Positions 24,104 through 31,960 of a stretch of 32,429 nt of DNA are shown one piece after another. Numbering within the stretch: position 1 is the first letter of the stretch; each line of letters begins with the position of its first letter. Position numbers and translations under genes: made by a program. The DNA comes from a virus. The stretch is taken from positions 1-32,429 of IMG/VR virus record IMGVR_UViG_3300030107_000167. One strand, given 5' to 3'. The notes under the pieces were generated by a model that was not told where the DNA came from, did not search any database, and saw only the letters and a list, made by a program, of their open reading frames with translations.

Positions 24104-24930
24104 GCAACTTCTTCCCATCCTGGGGTTTGAGAATCTGAAACACTTGTCCAATTAGGGGTTTGCGAGTCTGTTATTCCAGACCAATTAGGGGTTTGCGAGT
24201 CATCTACAGGTCCCCAAACCAGTATTTGACTAACAGCTCCTGTTGCTTGTACTCCTGTTAAAACTAAAATTGCTTGAGCATTTATAGTTAATGTACCTAC
24301 TTCTCCTGTTCCTGAAACACCTGTAATACTGATGTTATTTTCAGTAAGGATAGTAAGACTTGCTATCGCTCCTGTAGCTGTTACAGCTGTAGGAGATATG
24401 TTAGCATCGCCTGTTACTGTTTCATCGCCTAATGATATTGTAGAAGCCGTGCCTGAAACACCTGTTATTGCAGCCCCTGCGGTAATTACATTACCCAGTG
24501 CTGTTGTGCCCGCTAGACCTGTTACAGCTTGATTAGCTGTGCCTGTGGCTGTAAGGGAGCCTAAACCACTTGTGCCCGCTAGACCTGTTTCAGTTACGTT
24601 TGCTGCACCTGTAGCAACCAAAGAACCTAGACCGCTAGTGGCTGCTAGACCTGTTTCAGTTACAACTGCACTTGCAGAAACAGTAACTGAGCCTAGTGCA
24701 GAAGTTGCTGCTAGACCTGTTTCTGTAACATTAGCTTGTCCTGTAGCTGTAAGTGACCCAACCGAACCTGTACAAGTAACACCTGTTTCAGTTACGTTTG
24801 CGTCACAAGATACTGTTTCTGTACCTAACGCAGAAGTCCCTGCAACACCTGTAAGGTTTACAGTTACATTAACTATTGCGGGCTGACCCCAAGGACCTTC
24901 GCCCCAGCCAGCTCGACCCCAACCTGACAT
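24100..24930 (-). CDS. Repeat-rich tail protein with Trp-Gly start and 22-residue repeats
   Basis: A 276-residue virion-type protein. It begins MSGWGRAGWGEGPWGQPA, a Trp-Gly-rich start often seen in marine phage tail proteins and also echoed in the 628-residue protein. Residues about 19-240 contain ten 22-residue repeats of the type ANVTETGLAATSALGSVTVS, all beta-rich. Residues 243-275 have three 11-residue repeats with DSQTPNW. The repeats suggest a stalk or fibre-like structure. Located directly before the fibre gene, with its stop overlapping the fibre promoter. Role inferred. Confidence 0.8.
   Translation of the reverse strand: MSGWGRAGWGEGPWGQPAIVNVTVNLTGVAGTSALGTETVSCDANVTETGVTCTGSVGSLTATGQANVTETGLAATSALGSVTVSASAVVTETGLAATSGLGSLVATGAANVTETGLAGTSGLGSLTATGTANQAVTGLAGTTALGNVITAGAAITGVSGTASTISLGDETVTGDANISPTAVTATGAIASLTILTENNISITGVSGTGEVGTLTINAQAILVLTGVQATGAVSQILVWGPVDDSQTPNWSGITDSQTPNWTSVSDSQTPGWEEVA
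24106..24204 (-). repeat. Three 33-bp tandem repeats (DSQTPxW)
   Basis: Three adjacent 33-base units encode 11-residue copies with DSQTPNW or DSQTPGW at the C-terminus of the 276-residue protein. The first two are nearly identical in DNA. Confidence 0.8.
24211..24876 (-). repeat. Ten 66-bp (22-codon) tandem repeats
   Basis: The middle of the 276-residue gene is made of about ten degenerate copies of a 66-base unit encoding VTETGLAATSxLGSxxxxxA. Outer copies are more diverged than central ones. Confidence 0.75.
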
Positions 24931-24936
24931 TTAAAG

Positions 24937-25368
24937 TTACGCTATTCTTATAACTGCGTTACTTGCGTCAGCTGTTGGAAATTGAATAGTGAAGCTTCCC
25001 GCAGTTGATGTTTTATCACCGCCAAAATCAAACACAGCAACAGCTGGATCACCAGAAGCAGAGTCATTGTAGATCATACAACCTCTTGCTGTAACTGTAG
25101 CTGTTCCAAATGTAAGATCATTAAAATCTGTAAACCCTGTAGTTCCAGATGATGTTGGATTTACATTAGTTAAAGCTGCTCCACCTGATGTGTAATTAGT
25201 TCCACTTGCTTGGTTAGTTGTGGTAAACGCTGTAGTAGCTGCACTCATCGTAGCAGAGCTTGTGTATAATGCCAGCTTAAAGGTGTTGCCACCCGAAGCT
25301 TTAAAATTGTGTACACCTTCTAAAAGTTCTTTTTTAAAGGAAGTACACATTGCTTGTGTTATAGCCAT
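24937..25368 (-). CDS. Putative virion structural protein (143 residues)
   Basis: A 143-residue protein rich in Ala, Thr, Ser and Gly, with short beta strands: NTFKLALYTSSATMSAATTA, NFKASGG at the start and FTIQFPTADASNAVIRIA at the end. The start MAITQAMCTSFKKELLEGVH resembles proteins I recall next to marine phage neck genes. No catalytic motif. Six bases separate it from the next gene. A tail or head decoration role is inferred from composition and location. Confidence 0.72.
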   Translation of the reverse strand: MAITQAMCTSFKKELLEGVHNFKASGGNTFKLALYTSSATMSAATTAFTTTNQASGTNYTSGGAALTNVNPTSSGTTGFTDFNDLTFGTATVTARGCMIYNDSASGDPAVAVFDFGGDKTSTAGSFTIQFPTADASNAVIRIA

Positions 25369-25658
25369 TATAGTCTCCTTATAATATTTGCTAGGTCTTT
25401 CTGACCTTGTTTTTCTAACTCATTACATATTGTACAAACATGGTTTTTTACAGCCTCGTTCATGTAATAGGTAATAACGTGTTTGCATGCTTCTTTAAAA
25501 ACATGCGCCTGATCCCTAATGGGTGCAGGGGCAGTGTCGCTAATAGAAACTAATCTATCAGTTGCCATTTGTGCGACTTCTTCTACAGTATGCCCTCTGT
25601 GATTTGTCGTGACAACTCCAAGGTTGCCAACTTCTGTATCAGAATTAAGTGAAAACAT
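25368..25658 (-). CDS. Small helical phage protein (96 residues)
   Basis: A 96-residue mostly helical protein with N-terminal NHRGHTVEEVAQMATDRLVS and a Cys/His-containing end (HVCTICNELEKQGQKDLANI). The CTIC plus His residues could bind a metal, but the spacing does not match a standard zinc finger. Its ATG shares a base with the stop of the 243-residue gene. Not recognised by function; probably an assembly or regulatory small protein. Confidence 0.68.
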   Translation of the reverse strand: MFSLNSDTEVGNLGVVTTNHRGHTVEEVAQMATDRLVSISDTAPAPIRDQAHVFKEACKHVITYYMNEAVKNHVCTICNELEKQGQKDLANIIRRL

Positions 25659-26389
25659 TAATACTCCTCTGGTTCTGGTGGTAAATCATTTCTATCAATC
25701 ATCTGAGGTATTTTAGGAGTTTCCTCTTTTATTACCTCAGACCAATTACATACACTCATTGTACCATTTTTTGAATAAGCAACAACTGGATCTTTTAAAC
25801 GATGATAACCATACAATTTTTCTTTAGTATCTACGTTAGTTTCTAAAAGATTAGATCGAGGAGCTACAGAGACGTCTATTCCGTTTTCCATGCACTTAGC
25901 TAACCAAAACTCACAACAAGCCTTACCTGATTCAGCAAAATGCATATTAGTTTTATATGTGAAGTCTACGCCAAAAACTGTTAAATGACTTACCTTATTC
26001 CATAAAGCAAAAGCTATTGCATAGGCGACTGTATTATTAAAGTATGCACAGCCTAAGTCTTCAACTAAATTAGGTAAAGGATATTCTTCTGCATAAGGAA
26101 TTCTTTCATCTAGCTCGCAAGTATAAATAGGATATTTAGCTTGAGGAAGATATTTCCTCATCATTTGAGTCATGCTTCCTGCGTCTTCAGTATCTAAAAA
26201 CCTGGACATTGGATCTAAAATAAAAGCTCGATCTATTTCTGGAAGAACACCAATCATGGCATTTATAGCCCATATCTCATCAAAAGCTAGGCTATGTGTT
26301 CTTGATAAATGATAATCTATTTGACTTTGACCCATTGCCACCAAAGCAACGTTTGCATTTTCTAATTCGCGAATGGGTTCTTTTATCAT
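25658..26389 (-). CDS. Rossmann-like protein of the DUF115 / glycosyl-related kind
   Basis: A 243-residue protein unlike its structural neighbours. It begins with a nucleotide-binding-like strand, ANVALVAMGQSQIDYHLSR, followed by DEIWAINAMIGVL, FILDPMSRFL and VSHLTVFGVDFTYKTNMHF. This alternating strand-helix pattern resembles the DUF115-type proteins found near bacterial surface-glycan and flagellin-modification loci. It may modify or recognise sugars or a nucleotide cofactor, but no catalytic residues can be named. The tail is Pro/Glu-rich (DRNDLPPEPEEY). Genes overlap by one base on the downstream side. Confidence 0.6.
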   Translation of the reverse strand: MIKEPIRELENANVALVAMGQSQIDYHLSRTHSLAFDEIWAINAMIGVLPEIDRAFILDPMSRFLDTEDAGSMTQMMRKYLPQAKYPIYTCELDERIPYAEEYPLPNLVEDLGCAYFNNTVAYAIAFALWNKVSHLTVFGVDFTYKTNMHFAESGKACCEFWLAKCMENGIDVSVAPRSNLLETNVDTKEKLYGYHRLKDPVVAYSKNGTMSVCNWSEVIKEETPKIPQMIDRNDLPPEPEEY

Positions 26390-26391
26390 TT

Positions 26392-27048
26392 TTATTGAGG
26401 AGGTGTTCTAAGACTATCATATCTTGACTCGTCCCTCTCATCTTTTGACTCACCTAATAGTTTTAATCTTTGCAAACCTTCTTGATACTTAACATCATAA
26501 GTTTGTATTTCTGCAGGGGTTAGCTTCATAAAAATAGCTGCTTCAACTAAAGCGCCATATAACAAAGTATTAGAAGCATTAGTTGACAGCCATGTAGAAC
26601 CACTATCTCCAGAATCTACTAAAGAAGTTGGTCTATAGAAGTAATGTAATTCGAACGTAAAGTTACTATTTGGCGTCGGAGCTAAAATAAAAGTGTCGTC
26701 ATCGAATAAAGCATAAAACAAAGGCTCTCCTGTTGTAGCTGAAGCAGGTGTATAATCTCTAATCCAAGAAACGTGTTTTAATAATAAATAATTATAATTA
26801 CTGCTGCTATCTATAACTGCTAAACTATTAGGAGCTAAAAAATCGGTAGGAGTTGCCAAATACGTATTTCCTGACGAACCCGTTCCTGTAACGTTTTTTC
26901 TAAAAACAGGTAATTCTACAGATTTTAGAATCTTTTCCTCTGCTTGTTTTATAAACGTCGGTATTGTGTTGGTAAAGGTGGTTTCACTGTTATCCATATA
27001 ATTTTGGATAGCAGTTGTTAGTTCGCTATATGTAAATCCTGCTGCCAT
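26392..27048 (-). CDS. Head-tail adaptor-like neck protein (218 residues)
   Basis: A 218-residue neck protein: an N-terminal helix pair (TYSELTTAIQNYMDNSETTF, TIPTFIKQAEEKILKSVELP), a beta body (YLATPTDFLAPNSLAVID, DDDTFILAPTPNSNFTFELH), then C-terminal helices ending YDSLRTPPQ. The helical head plus beta insertion fits head-tail adaptor proteins of short-tailed marine phages (SU10-adaptor-like), my by-eye call. Located between the Zn-ribbon gene and the Rossmann-like gene. Expected to join portal and tail. Confidence 0.7.
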   Translation of the reverse strand: MAAGFTYSELTTAIQNYMDNSETTFTNTIPTFIKQAEEKILKSVELPVFRKNVTGTGSSGNTYLATPTDFLAPNSLAVIDSSSNYNYLLLKHVSWIRDYTPASATTGEPLFYALFDDDTFILAPTPNSNFTFELHYFYRPTSLVDSGDSGSTWLSTNASNTLLYGALVEAAIFMKLTPAEIQTYDVKYQEGLQRLKLLGESKDERDESRYDSLRTPPQ

Positions 27049-27416
27049 TAGTCTGTACTCACTGTTACATCACCCAAAGCTGTTTTTCCTTGTTCTCCAG
27101 AAAACGCACTTCCTATGTTTGGATCGTCTCTAAACCTCATCATATTTGTTCCTTTTTGACTAATAACTGCGTCAGAAGGATTTCTAGTGGTAACTCTACC
27201 CAGCTGTGCTTGAGGTAATGAAACATCGGGTCTTGGTTGCCATAATGATTCTGCATCGACAGGAGGATGCACGGGATCTAATTGTGGGTGTTTAGGTTCA
27301 TAACATTCAGGACAAACCCTAGTGTGATCCCATTCAGTTTTCATAGAAAGATATGGATATTTAAATCCACATCTATCACAGATTGCATTTGCATATTTAC
27401 CTGTTGCGTAAGCCAT
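27048..27416 (-). CDS. Zinc-ribbon phage protein (122 residues)
   Basis: A 122-residue protein with a four-Cys zinc-binding site: Cys13-x2-Cys16 and Cys35-x2-Cys38 (ICDRCGFKYPY, VCPECYEPKHP). The remainder is Pro/Asp-rich and likely extended (PQLDPVHPPVDAESLWQPRP). I recall this type between neck genes in marine phages; its function is unknown to me, and it may aid packaging or assembly. ATG overlaps the stop of the preceding gene, and its own stop overlaps the next ATG. Confidence 0.78.
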   Translation of the reverse strand: MAYATGKYANAICDRCGFKYPYLSMKTEWDHTRVCPECYEPKHPQLDPVHPPVDAESLWQPRPDVSLPQAQLGRVTTRNPSDAVISQKGTNMMRFRDDPNIGSAFSGEQGKTALGDVTVSTD

Positions 27417-28090
27417 TAAGGATATCCTCTCCTGTCAGGTACTAAATGAACGGATGATCTATCTTCATCATATTTAATAGCGTTTTCTAAATTTGTTTCG
27501 TATAAAGGCTGAATCACAGAAAGCTTTTGGGTGTTCTTTTTTAAACAAAGATAATATGCTAAACCTGAAACCAAACAAGGCATAAACCTATTTGGGATAT
27601 CTAAATCATTTACAGATGCCGTAGCATCTTGAATTCTTTGCCAAGAATAGTAAATGAGTTTGTCGGTTGAGTTCTCTGGTGTGGGATAAAGATGGATAAC
27701 AGGTGTTATTAATCTTTCTAGCCAAAACTGTGTTGGTCTAGCTTCCGTCGCCTTTACGGGAATATTTACATATTCATTACGATCAACACGACTTAATGAA
27801 AAATCAGTTACTGTAGTTCCGACTGTTCTTTGAATATACGCATCTAAAATATCGATATCGTATTGGTTTAAGGTATATGTTTCATCTCCTTTTGTCAAAG
27901 TTTGTTCAACTTTAACAACTTCCCACATCTGAATACCTCTGTTTGCCCAATCTGCAAACATAATATTTAAAGAACGCCTAGCAGTAACTGCGTCATATGA
28001 CGTGCGGGCTTCCAAGCCCGCAAGTTCATATGCCTCTTCTATTGCTGTCGCTACATCTAAACTAAATGTACGAGTTCCTGAGGTTGCCAT
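27416..28090 (-). CDS. P22 gp4-like tail accessory / head-closure protein
   Basis: A 224-residue neck protein of the P22 gp4 type, the first factor added to the portal after DNA packaging. Helices include ATAIEEAYELAGLEARTSYD, AVTARRSLNIMFADWANRGI and the later MPCLVSGLAYYLCLKK plus YETNLENAIKYDEDR, separated by a beta region with QFWLERLITPVIHLYPTP. This helix-sheet-helix order and the N-terminal AGLEART...ARRSLN block is what I recall for gp4-like proteins. Length is somewhat above P22 gp4 (166). It sits before the zinc-ribbon gene. Confidence 0.78.
   Translation of the reverse strand: MATSGTRTFSLDVATAIEEAYELAGLEARTSYDAVTARRSLNIMFADWANRGIQMWEVVKVEQTLTKGDETYTLNQYDIDILDAYIQRTVGTTVTDFSLSRVDRNEYVNIPVKATEARPTQFWLERLITPVIHLYPTPENSTDKLIYYSWQRIQDATASVNDLDIPNRFMPCLVSGLAYYLCLKKNTQKLSVIQPLYETNLENAIKYDEDRSSVHLVPDRRGYP
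27991..28021. repeat. Two adjacent perfect palindromes inside the gp4-like gene
   Basis: CGTCATATGACG (27991-28002) is a perfect 12-base palindrome. One base later, GCGGGCTT-CC-AAGCCCGC (28004-28021) is a perfect 8-base inverted repeat with a 2-base centre, GC-rich in AT-rich DNA. It codes the conserved LAGLEARTSYDA stretch, and no U-tract follows, so it may be coincidental. Confidence 0.6.
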
Positions 28091-28093
28091 ATT

Positions 28094-28420
28094 TTAACAA
28101 TGATAAGCAACGAAAAAGTCGCAATTAGCTAATACGACGTATGCTCCATTTTTAAAATAAACTCCATCGTTTGGTAAGTAATGGTCAAACGATTCGTTTG
28201 CCGCACTACCAAACTTAAATTCCATTAGAAGTTTAGTTCCAGAAGCACTTGTACCGTCGTACACCTTTATAGTAGCATCAGCATCGCTAGATTGAGCTTG
28301 TACAGATTGGATTCTCAATGGTCCCAAATTAGTTGCTGTACCCGCTCCACTTCCTATAGTACCTTGTAATTGACCAGTAGCGGTCAAAGGTACTGAGGCT
28401 TTTACATCTGATGAGCTCAT
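28094..28420 (-). CDS. Small putative capsid decoration protein (108 residues)
   Basis: A 108-residue beta-rich protein (SSDVKASVPLTATGQLQGTI, ATIKVYDGTSASGTKLLMEF, HYLPNDGVYFKNGAYVVLAN). Rich in Gly, Ser and Thr with no catalytic features and no signal. Lying between the capsid gene block and the neck genes, it most likely decorates the head or contributes a tail tip; inference only. It starts after the 168-residue gene with a 12-base gap. Confidence 0.68.
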   Translation of the reverse strand: MSSSDVKASVPLTATGQLQGTIGSGAGTATNLGPLRIQSVQAQSSDADATIKVYDGTSASGTKLLMEFKFGSAANESFDHYLPNDGVYFKNGAYVVLANCDFFVAYHC

Positions 28421-28432
28421 ATTAGTCTCCTA

Positions 28433-28939
28433 TTAAGCGTCGGCGAATGGTGTAACTATAGTTCCTGAACCTAAAATAATTCCTTCAACAGCATACTTTG
28501 CAGAAGCTATTGCAGTTACTTTTACAATACTGCCAGCGAGTCCGCCTTTTGTACTTCCGTTCATAGTAATTACATCATTTGACGCACCAGATATAAACAC
28601 TTTACCTGAAGCATCGTCTTTACCTGAATAAAGACCACCAACAAACTTATCAGTTCCGTCTGTTAGTATGTCCATATCTGTTGCAGCTGTTTCAACAACA
28701 AAGAAAAAACTTGCACCTAAATTGTTAGTTTGATTAGGATCATCGTCTCTTCCTGGTGCTGTAGCTACAATACTTGGTAAAGTAAATTTACCGTCTGCAT
28801 CGTTACAAGTTAGTATTTTACCTGCGTGTGCCGCTACCGTAAGTGAAGTGTCCGCCGTTAGGCTTACTACTACTGCATTACCTGCTGAAATAAAACCAGC
28901 TAAAGATTTAACTGGTCCTGAAAATGTCGATTTTGCCAT
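28433..28939 (-). CDS. Beta-rich putative structural protein (168 residues)
   Basis: A 168-residue protein beginning AKSTFSGPVKSLAGFISAGN, with beta strands such as AVVVSLTADTSLTVAAHAGK and GASFFFVVETAATDMDILTD. The repeating beta/Gly pattern fits a capsid decoration or virion surface protein. It is the first gene after the capsid terminator, so it may be transcribed from a promoter I cannot pin down in 28940-29044, or by read-through. GGAG lies upstream of the ATG. Confidence 0.7.
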   Translation of the reverse strand: MAKSTFSGPVKSLAGFISAGNAVVVSLTADTSLTVAAHAGKILTCNDADGKFTLPSIVATAPGRDDDPNQTNNLGASFFFVVETAATDMDILTDGTDKFVGGLYSGKDDASGKVFISGASNDVITMNGSTKGGLAGSIVKVTAIASAKYAVEGIILGSGTIVTPFADA

Positions 28940-28958
28940 AATTAAGTCTCCTTAATAC

Positions 28959-28996
28959 TCTATCGTCTTGGCGAGTCTGCTAGGTCAGTCGATAGA
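28959..28996. other. Weak inverted repeat in the capsid downstream intergenic region
   Basis: TCTATCG and CGATAGA (28959-28965 and 28990-28996) can form a 7-base stem with a 24-base loop, about 20 bases before the 168-residue gene. No U-tract follows. The 156-base gap (28940-29095) otherwise holds the terminator. It may be an operator, an RNA processing site, or chance. Confidence 0.35.
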
Positions 28997-29044
28997 TAAA
29001 TTATTTTTTCCCTAGATCTTTTGTCATTCTATCTTATAAATTTC

Positions 29045-29075
29045 AAAAAGAAAAGGGAAGCCGAAGCCTCCCTTT
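29045..29075 (-). terminator. Rho-independent terminator downstream of the major capsid gene
   Basis: In the minus-strand RNA, a 10-base-pair stem (arms 29066-29075 and 29052-29061, one G-U pair) closes a UUCG tetraloop within C(UUCG)G, an exceptionally stable form, and is followed by UUCUUUUU-like uridines at 29045-29051. It starts 20 bases after the capsid stop. The plus-strand transcript would have an A-C mismatch instead of G-U, so it is directional for the minus strand. It should uncouple the capsid from downstream genes. Confidence 0.8.
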
Positions 29076-29095
29076 CCATACGAACCAGATAGAAC

Positions 29096-30004
29096 TTACG
29101 CTCCTGGTGAACCGAAGATTCCTCTCCAGTCACTGAATCCGAAGCTGTAACGCTCTCTAGCCTTATATCTAACATTTCCAGTTTCGAAGTCGCCTTCCAT
29201 GCTTGTTGATACAGGTGTTCTAACGAAGTGCTTAAGACCATTAGGAACATCAGTTTTTAGGAAGAATGCGTCAGTATCTGTTAGATAGTGATTTACCGCA
29301 TATCCGCCTGAAACCATGCCCATATTTCTTATAGCATTGATATCGTTGTCAGAAGTGTTAACTCTTCCAGGACTTTCCATAAGTCTGTCAGCAGTAAATT
29401 GCAAAGCAGGTGGAATTATTAATTTCGTTGCTTGTGCGTTTATTTTTAAACCTCTTTCATCTTTGAAGTCAGCAATATCAATTAGTGCTTGTTCAAGTGA
29501 AGTTTCGTTTAAGTCTGCTGCTGTACTAAGCTCGTTTTTCTGGTCAATGTTAGCAACCGTTGGGTGATCAGTCGCGCAAAGTTCTTTACCATCACCACCA
29601 ACAAAGCTGGAGTTGAAGGCGTTATTAAGAACATTCGCTGCTTTCACTTGTTTAGTTGTTTGCATTGAACGTGCTAACGCTCTTGTGTACCTTGAAGCAA
29701 GAGTATCATAAAGATTATCTTCAATAGCTTCTTCAGTTAAAGCAAAAGCTAACGCTACAGTTTCATGTGAATAGCGGGCTGTCCAAGCTTCTTGCGCTGT
29801 GTCGTAAACGACTCCTGCGCCTTCACCTTTAACAGATGCTTCACCGAAACCAGTTAGCATTACTTCTTCCTCAAAAGCTCTTTCAGAAGTTTCTGTGTCG
29901 AAGATATCTTCATGTTCGTTGTCATAACGATCATACTCTAGTCCAAACAGTGCATGTAGTCCAGGAGTTAACTCTTTGACTAATTGTGCTCTATTAATTG
30001 CCAT
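29096..30004 (-). CDS. Major capsid protein (HK97-type fold likely)
   Basis: The major head protein, 302 residues. Features include the N-terminal helix (LVKELTPGLHALFGLEYDRY), a FETVALAFALTEEAIEDNLY-like central axis (YSHETVALAFALTEEAIEDN), TTKQVKAANVLNNAFNSSFV, LCATDHPTV, and the C-terminal RTPVSTSMEGDFETGNVRYK, RYSFGFSDWRGIFGS. These resemble major capsid proteins of marine podoviruses and Mu-like head subunits; HK97 fold is inferred. A strong ribosome site (AGGAGA) precedes ATG, and a stable terminator follows, consistent with very high expression. The scaffold gene lies two genes upstream. Confidence 0.92.
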   Translation of the reverse strand: MAINRAQLVKELTPGLHALFGLEYDRYDNEHEDIFDTETSERAFEEEVMLTGFGEASVKGEGAGVVYDTAQEAWTARYSHETVALAFALTEEAIEDNLYDTLASRYTRALARSMQTTKQVKAANVLNNAFNSSFVGGDGKELCATDHPTVANIDQKNELSTAADLNETSLEQALIDIADFKDERGLKINAQATKLIIPPALQFTADRLMESPGRVNTSDNDINAIRNMGMVSGGYAVNHYLTDTDAFFLKTDVPNGLKHFVRTPVSTSMEGDFETGNVRYKARERYSFGFSDWRGIFGSPGA

Positions 30005-30020
30005 TGTTTATTCTCCTAAA

Positions 30021-30560
30021 TTAGACCGCAAATGTATTGGTCGGGAATGTGAAGTAAGCTCTTGCATAAGCGCCAATCGAATTCGATGGAGCTAAGTTAA
30101 AACCTACGCATAACGCCACACCAGAGGAAGTAGTTGCAGTAACACCTTCTTTTGATCTACCGTTGGTTGTAGAACCAGCAGTTGTAGAAAGCGTGTACTT
30201 ATTGCCGATAAAACTTACAGCAGGTGTTCCCGCAGTAAATTGAGCTTCGTAAACGATTCCAGGATCGTTATAAACCAAAGCTTCGGCATCCGCACTTCCT
30301 TGAGTAGCAGTGGAGGCAGTCCATACTTTAGAAAAAGTAGGCTCGCCGTCAGTAGCTGTGTAAAATACGCCGTAAAACACACCTATAGGGGTGTCAGTAG
30401 CTCCCGCTTGTTGAACATAACCACTAGAAAGTGTAACTACGTCTCCACTAAAAATTGAAGTGCCGTAGCCACTAGCGATTCTCATACGAGCAGGTCTAAT
30501 AACTCCTCCATACATGTGGTAAGCTGGCGTGAACCCGTTAGGGGCATCAGTATTAGCCAT
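30021..30560 (-). CDS. Putative capsid decoration / structural protein (179 residues)
   Basis: A 179-residue protein starting MANTDAPNGFTPAYHMYGGV with IRPARMRIASGYGTSIFSGD, then beta-rich Ala/Thr/Gly sequence (PIGVFYGVFYTATDGEPTF, ATTSSGVALCVGFNLAPSNS). The PNGFTPAYHxYGG start is typical of small head proteins I recall next to phage capsid genes; I could not verify it. It lies directly upstream of the capsid gene, 16 bases away, and is expected to be co-assembled on the head. Confidence 0.78.
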   Translation of the reverse strand: MANTDAPNGFTPAYHMYGGVIRPARMRIASGYGTSIFSGDVVTLSSGYVQQAGATDTPIGVFYGVFYTATDGEPTFSKVWTASTATQGSADAEALVYNDPGIVYEAQFTAGTPAVSFIGNKYTLSTTAGSTTNGRSKEGVTATTSSGVALCVGFNLAPSNSIGAYARAYFTFPTNTFAV

Positions 30561-30587
30561 GTTATATACCTCTATATAAAATTATTA

Positions 30588-31073
30588 TTAATCAGACGAC
30601 TCATTATTGGGTCGACTACCAAATTGAACCTTTGACGACCTTTGGATATCACTATCTTTAATGGGCATCTTAGGATCGCTTTCTCGCATATAGTTATGGT
30701 CTACACCGTTAAGTTGATCCGCTGTTTGTGATTTAAAATAAGCGTCTCTTTCTTGTGCGGTTTCGACTGGAACTTTTGCGAGTATTAAACCTCCAACTCC
30801 TATGACTCCCGACCTGCTTCCGTCGTCTATTGTAGGGGCTTCGAAATCAGGATAGTCTTCTGCTCTCACAGGTTCATATCCCTCTCTAATACGTTTTGAC
30901 ATATTAGATTTATCATCTTGTCCTCTTATGGACTCACGGATCCAACGATGTTGGTATCCAGGAGGGGCTTCAGGGGCGTCTAACATAGACGGGGGTTGCC
31001 AAGGTTTTCTGCGAGTTTGAGTTTCTCGAGTCTCTGCAGACCTGGAGTTTCTTGTATTATTGTTATCTGTCAT
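30588..31073 (-). CDS. Hydrophilic phage protein upstream of capsid genes (161 residues)
   Basis: A 161-residue, strongly hydrophilic protein, Asn/Arg/Asp-rich, that starts TDNNNTRNSRSAETRETQTR and includes PPGYQHRWIRESIRGQDDKS, then a single ordered part (SRSGVIGVGGLILAKVPVET, AQERDAYFKSQTADQLN). I recall similar proteins between scaffold and capsid genes in marine podoviruses, with no known function. It may assist head assembly. It starts 2 bases before the scaffold-gene stop and is followed by a 27-base AT-rich gap. Confidence 0.7.
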   Translation of the reverse strand: MTDNNNTRNSRSAETRETQTRRKPWQPPSMLDAPEAPPGYQHRWIRESIRGQDDKSNMSKRIREGYEPVRAEDYPDFEAPTIDDGSRSGVIGVGGLILAKVPVETAQERDAYFKSQTADQLNGVDHNYMRESDPKMPIKDSDIQRSSKVQFGSRPNNESSD

Positions 31074-31075
31074 GT

Positions 31076-31960
31076 TTATACTCCTTGCTCAATATGTTTT
31101 GCATATTCTTCTAGTGGCACGTTAAGTCTTTTAGCTATTGCTACCTGACTTGGCGTGAGTTTTATTTTGCGCGCACTACTTTTCTTGCCTATAGCACCTC
31201 TGCTAGAAGCTGCAACTTGCTGCGCGGGTGCAGATTGCTCTTCCGAAAACTTTTGAGGAAAATACTGTCTAATTTTAGCATCTACTTGATCATAGTAACT
31301 GTCAGAATGAGGATCAACTCCTTCTTCTATAAGTTGTCTATGTATCCCAAAGGCTGCGTAAGTCATAGCTTGATCATTCCCAAACCATTCGTTTTTATTA
31401 GCCCATGCCTCTGCTTTTGGATCTGGTTGAGGCGCTGTAGATTGTTGAAAATTAGGAACCTGAACTTCTTCCTCAGTAGAAGTTTGTCTTGCTTGTTGTT
31501 GCGCAGAAAGTCTTTTAAGGTTTTCAGCTTCTGCTGCACTCCTTGAAAGTAATTCTGTTGCACTAGCAATATCATCAGGATCTCCCTTTTCTTGAGCCTC
31601 TCTTAAGTTGATTTTGGCTCTTTCAAGATCCGATTGTATCCTATTGTCGTACTCTTTGAAAAGGGAAGAATCGGAATTCTTTAATTTTTCTTTTAGCTGA
31701 GTATTATCTGTATGAACGCTTTGAGCGTAATTTACTGCCTCGTCGCGTTGTCTTTCAGCCTCTCTCATTTTATAAGTTAGCTTATCTATACGTTTTTGTA
31801 CGCTTTCGCTAACTTGATCTAATTCCTGTTCTCCAGAGTCAACAGCCTCTTGAACAGGAGCTTCTTCCACTTCCGTAATCGAATCGTCTACGTCAGCTTC
31901 TCTTATATCGACTTCCCCTTCAGGAAGTTCTAGTTCTATTTTTTGTGCTTCTTCTTGCAT
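31076..31960 (-). CDS. Scaffold-like capsid assembly protein
   Basis: A highly acidic, coiled-coil-rich protein, 294 residues from ATG 31960 (an upstream GTG at 31972 gives 298; GGAG precedes the ATG by 6 bases). The acidic head (ELELPEGEVDIREADVDDS) leads to a long charged coiled coil (about residues 50-170, KRIDKLTYKMREAERQRDEA then ERAKINLREAQEKGD), a Gln/Pro-rich linker, and a basic C-terminus (SARKIKLTPSQVAIAKRLNV). Length, charge profile and location ahead of the capsid gene are typical for internal scaffold proteins of tailed phages, which guide capsid assembly and leave. No protease motif is seen. Confidence 0.8.
   Translation of the reverse strand: MQEEAQKIELELPEGEVDIREADVDDSITEVEEAPVQEAVDSGEQELDQVSESVQKRIDKLTYKMREAERQRDEAVNYAQSVHTDNTQLKEKLKNSDSSLFKEYDNRIQSDLERAKINLREAQEKGDPDDIASATELLSRSAAEAENLKRLSAQQQARQTSTEEEVQVPNFQQSTAPQPDPKAEAWANKNEWFGNDQAMTYAAFGIHRQLIEEGVDPHSDSYYDQVDAKIRQYFPQKFSEEQSAPAQQVAASSRGAIGKKSSARKIKLTPSQVAIAKRLNVPLEEYAKHIEQGV

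Noticed and set aside
24539-24886. Plus-strand open frame opposite the repeat protein (115 codons)
   Set aside because: Periodic shadow of the 66-base repeats; no ribosome site, and composition is that of antisense to an Ala/Thr/Gly gene. The same applies to plus-strand frames opposite the fibre gene.
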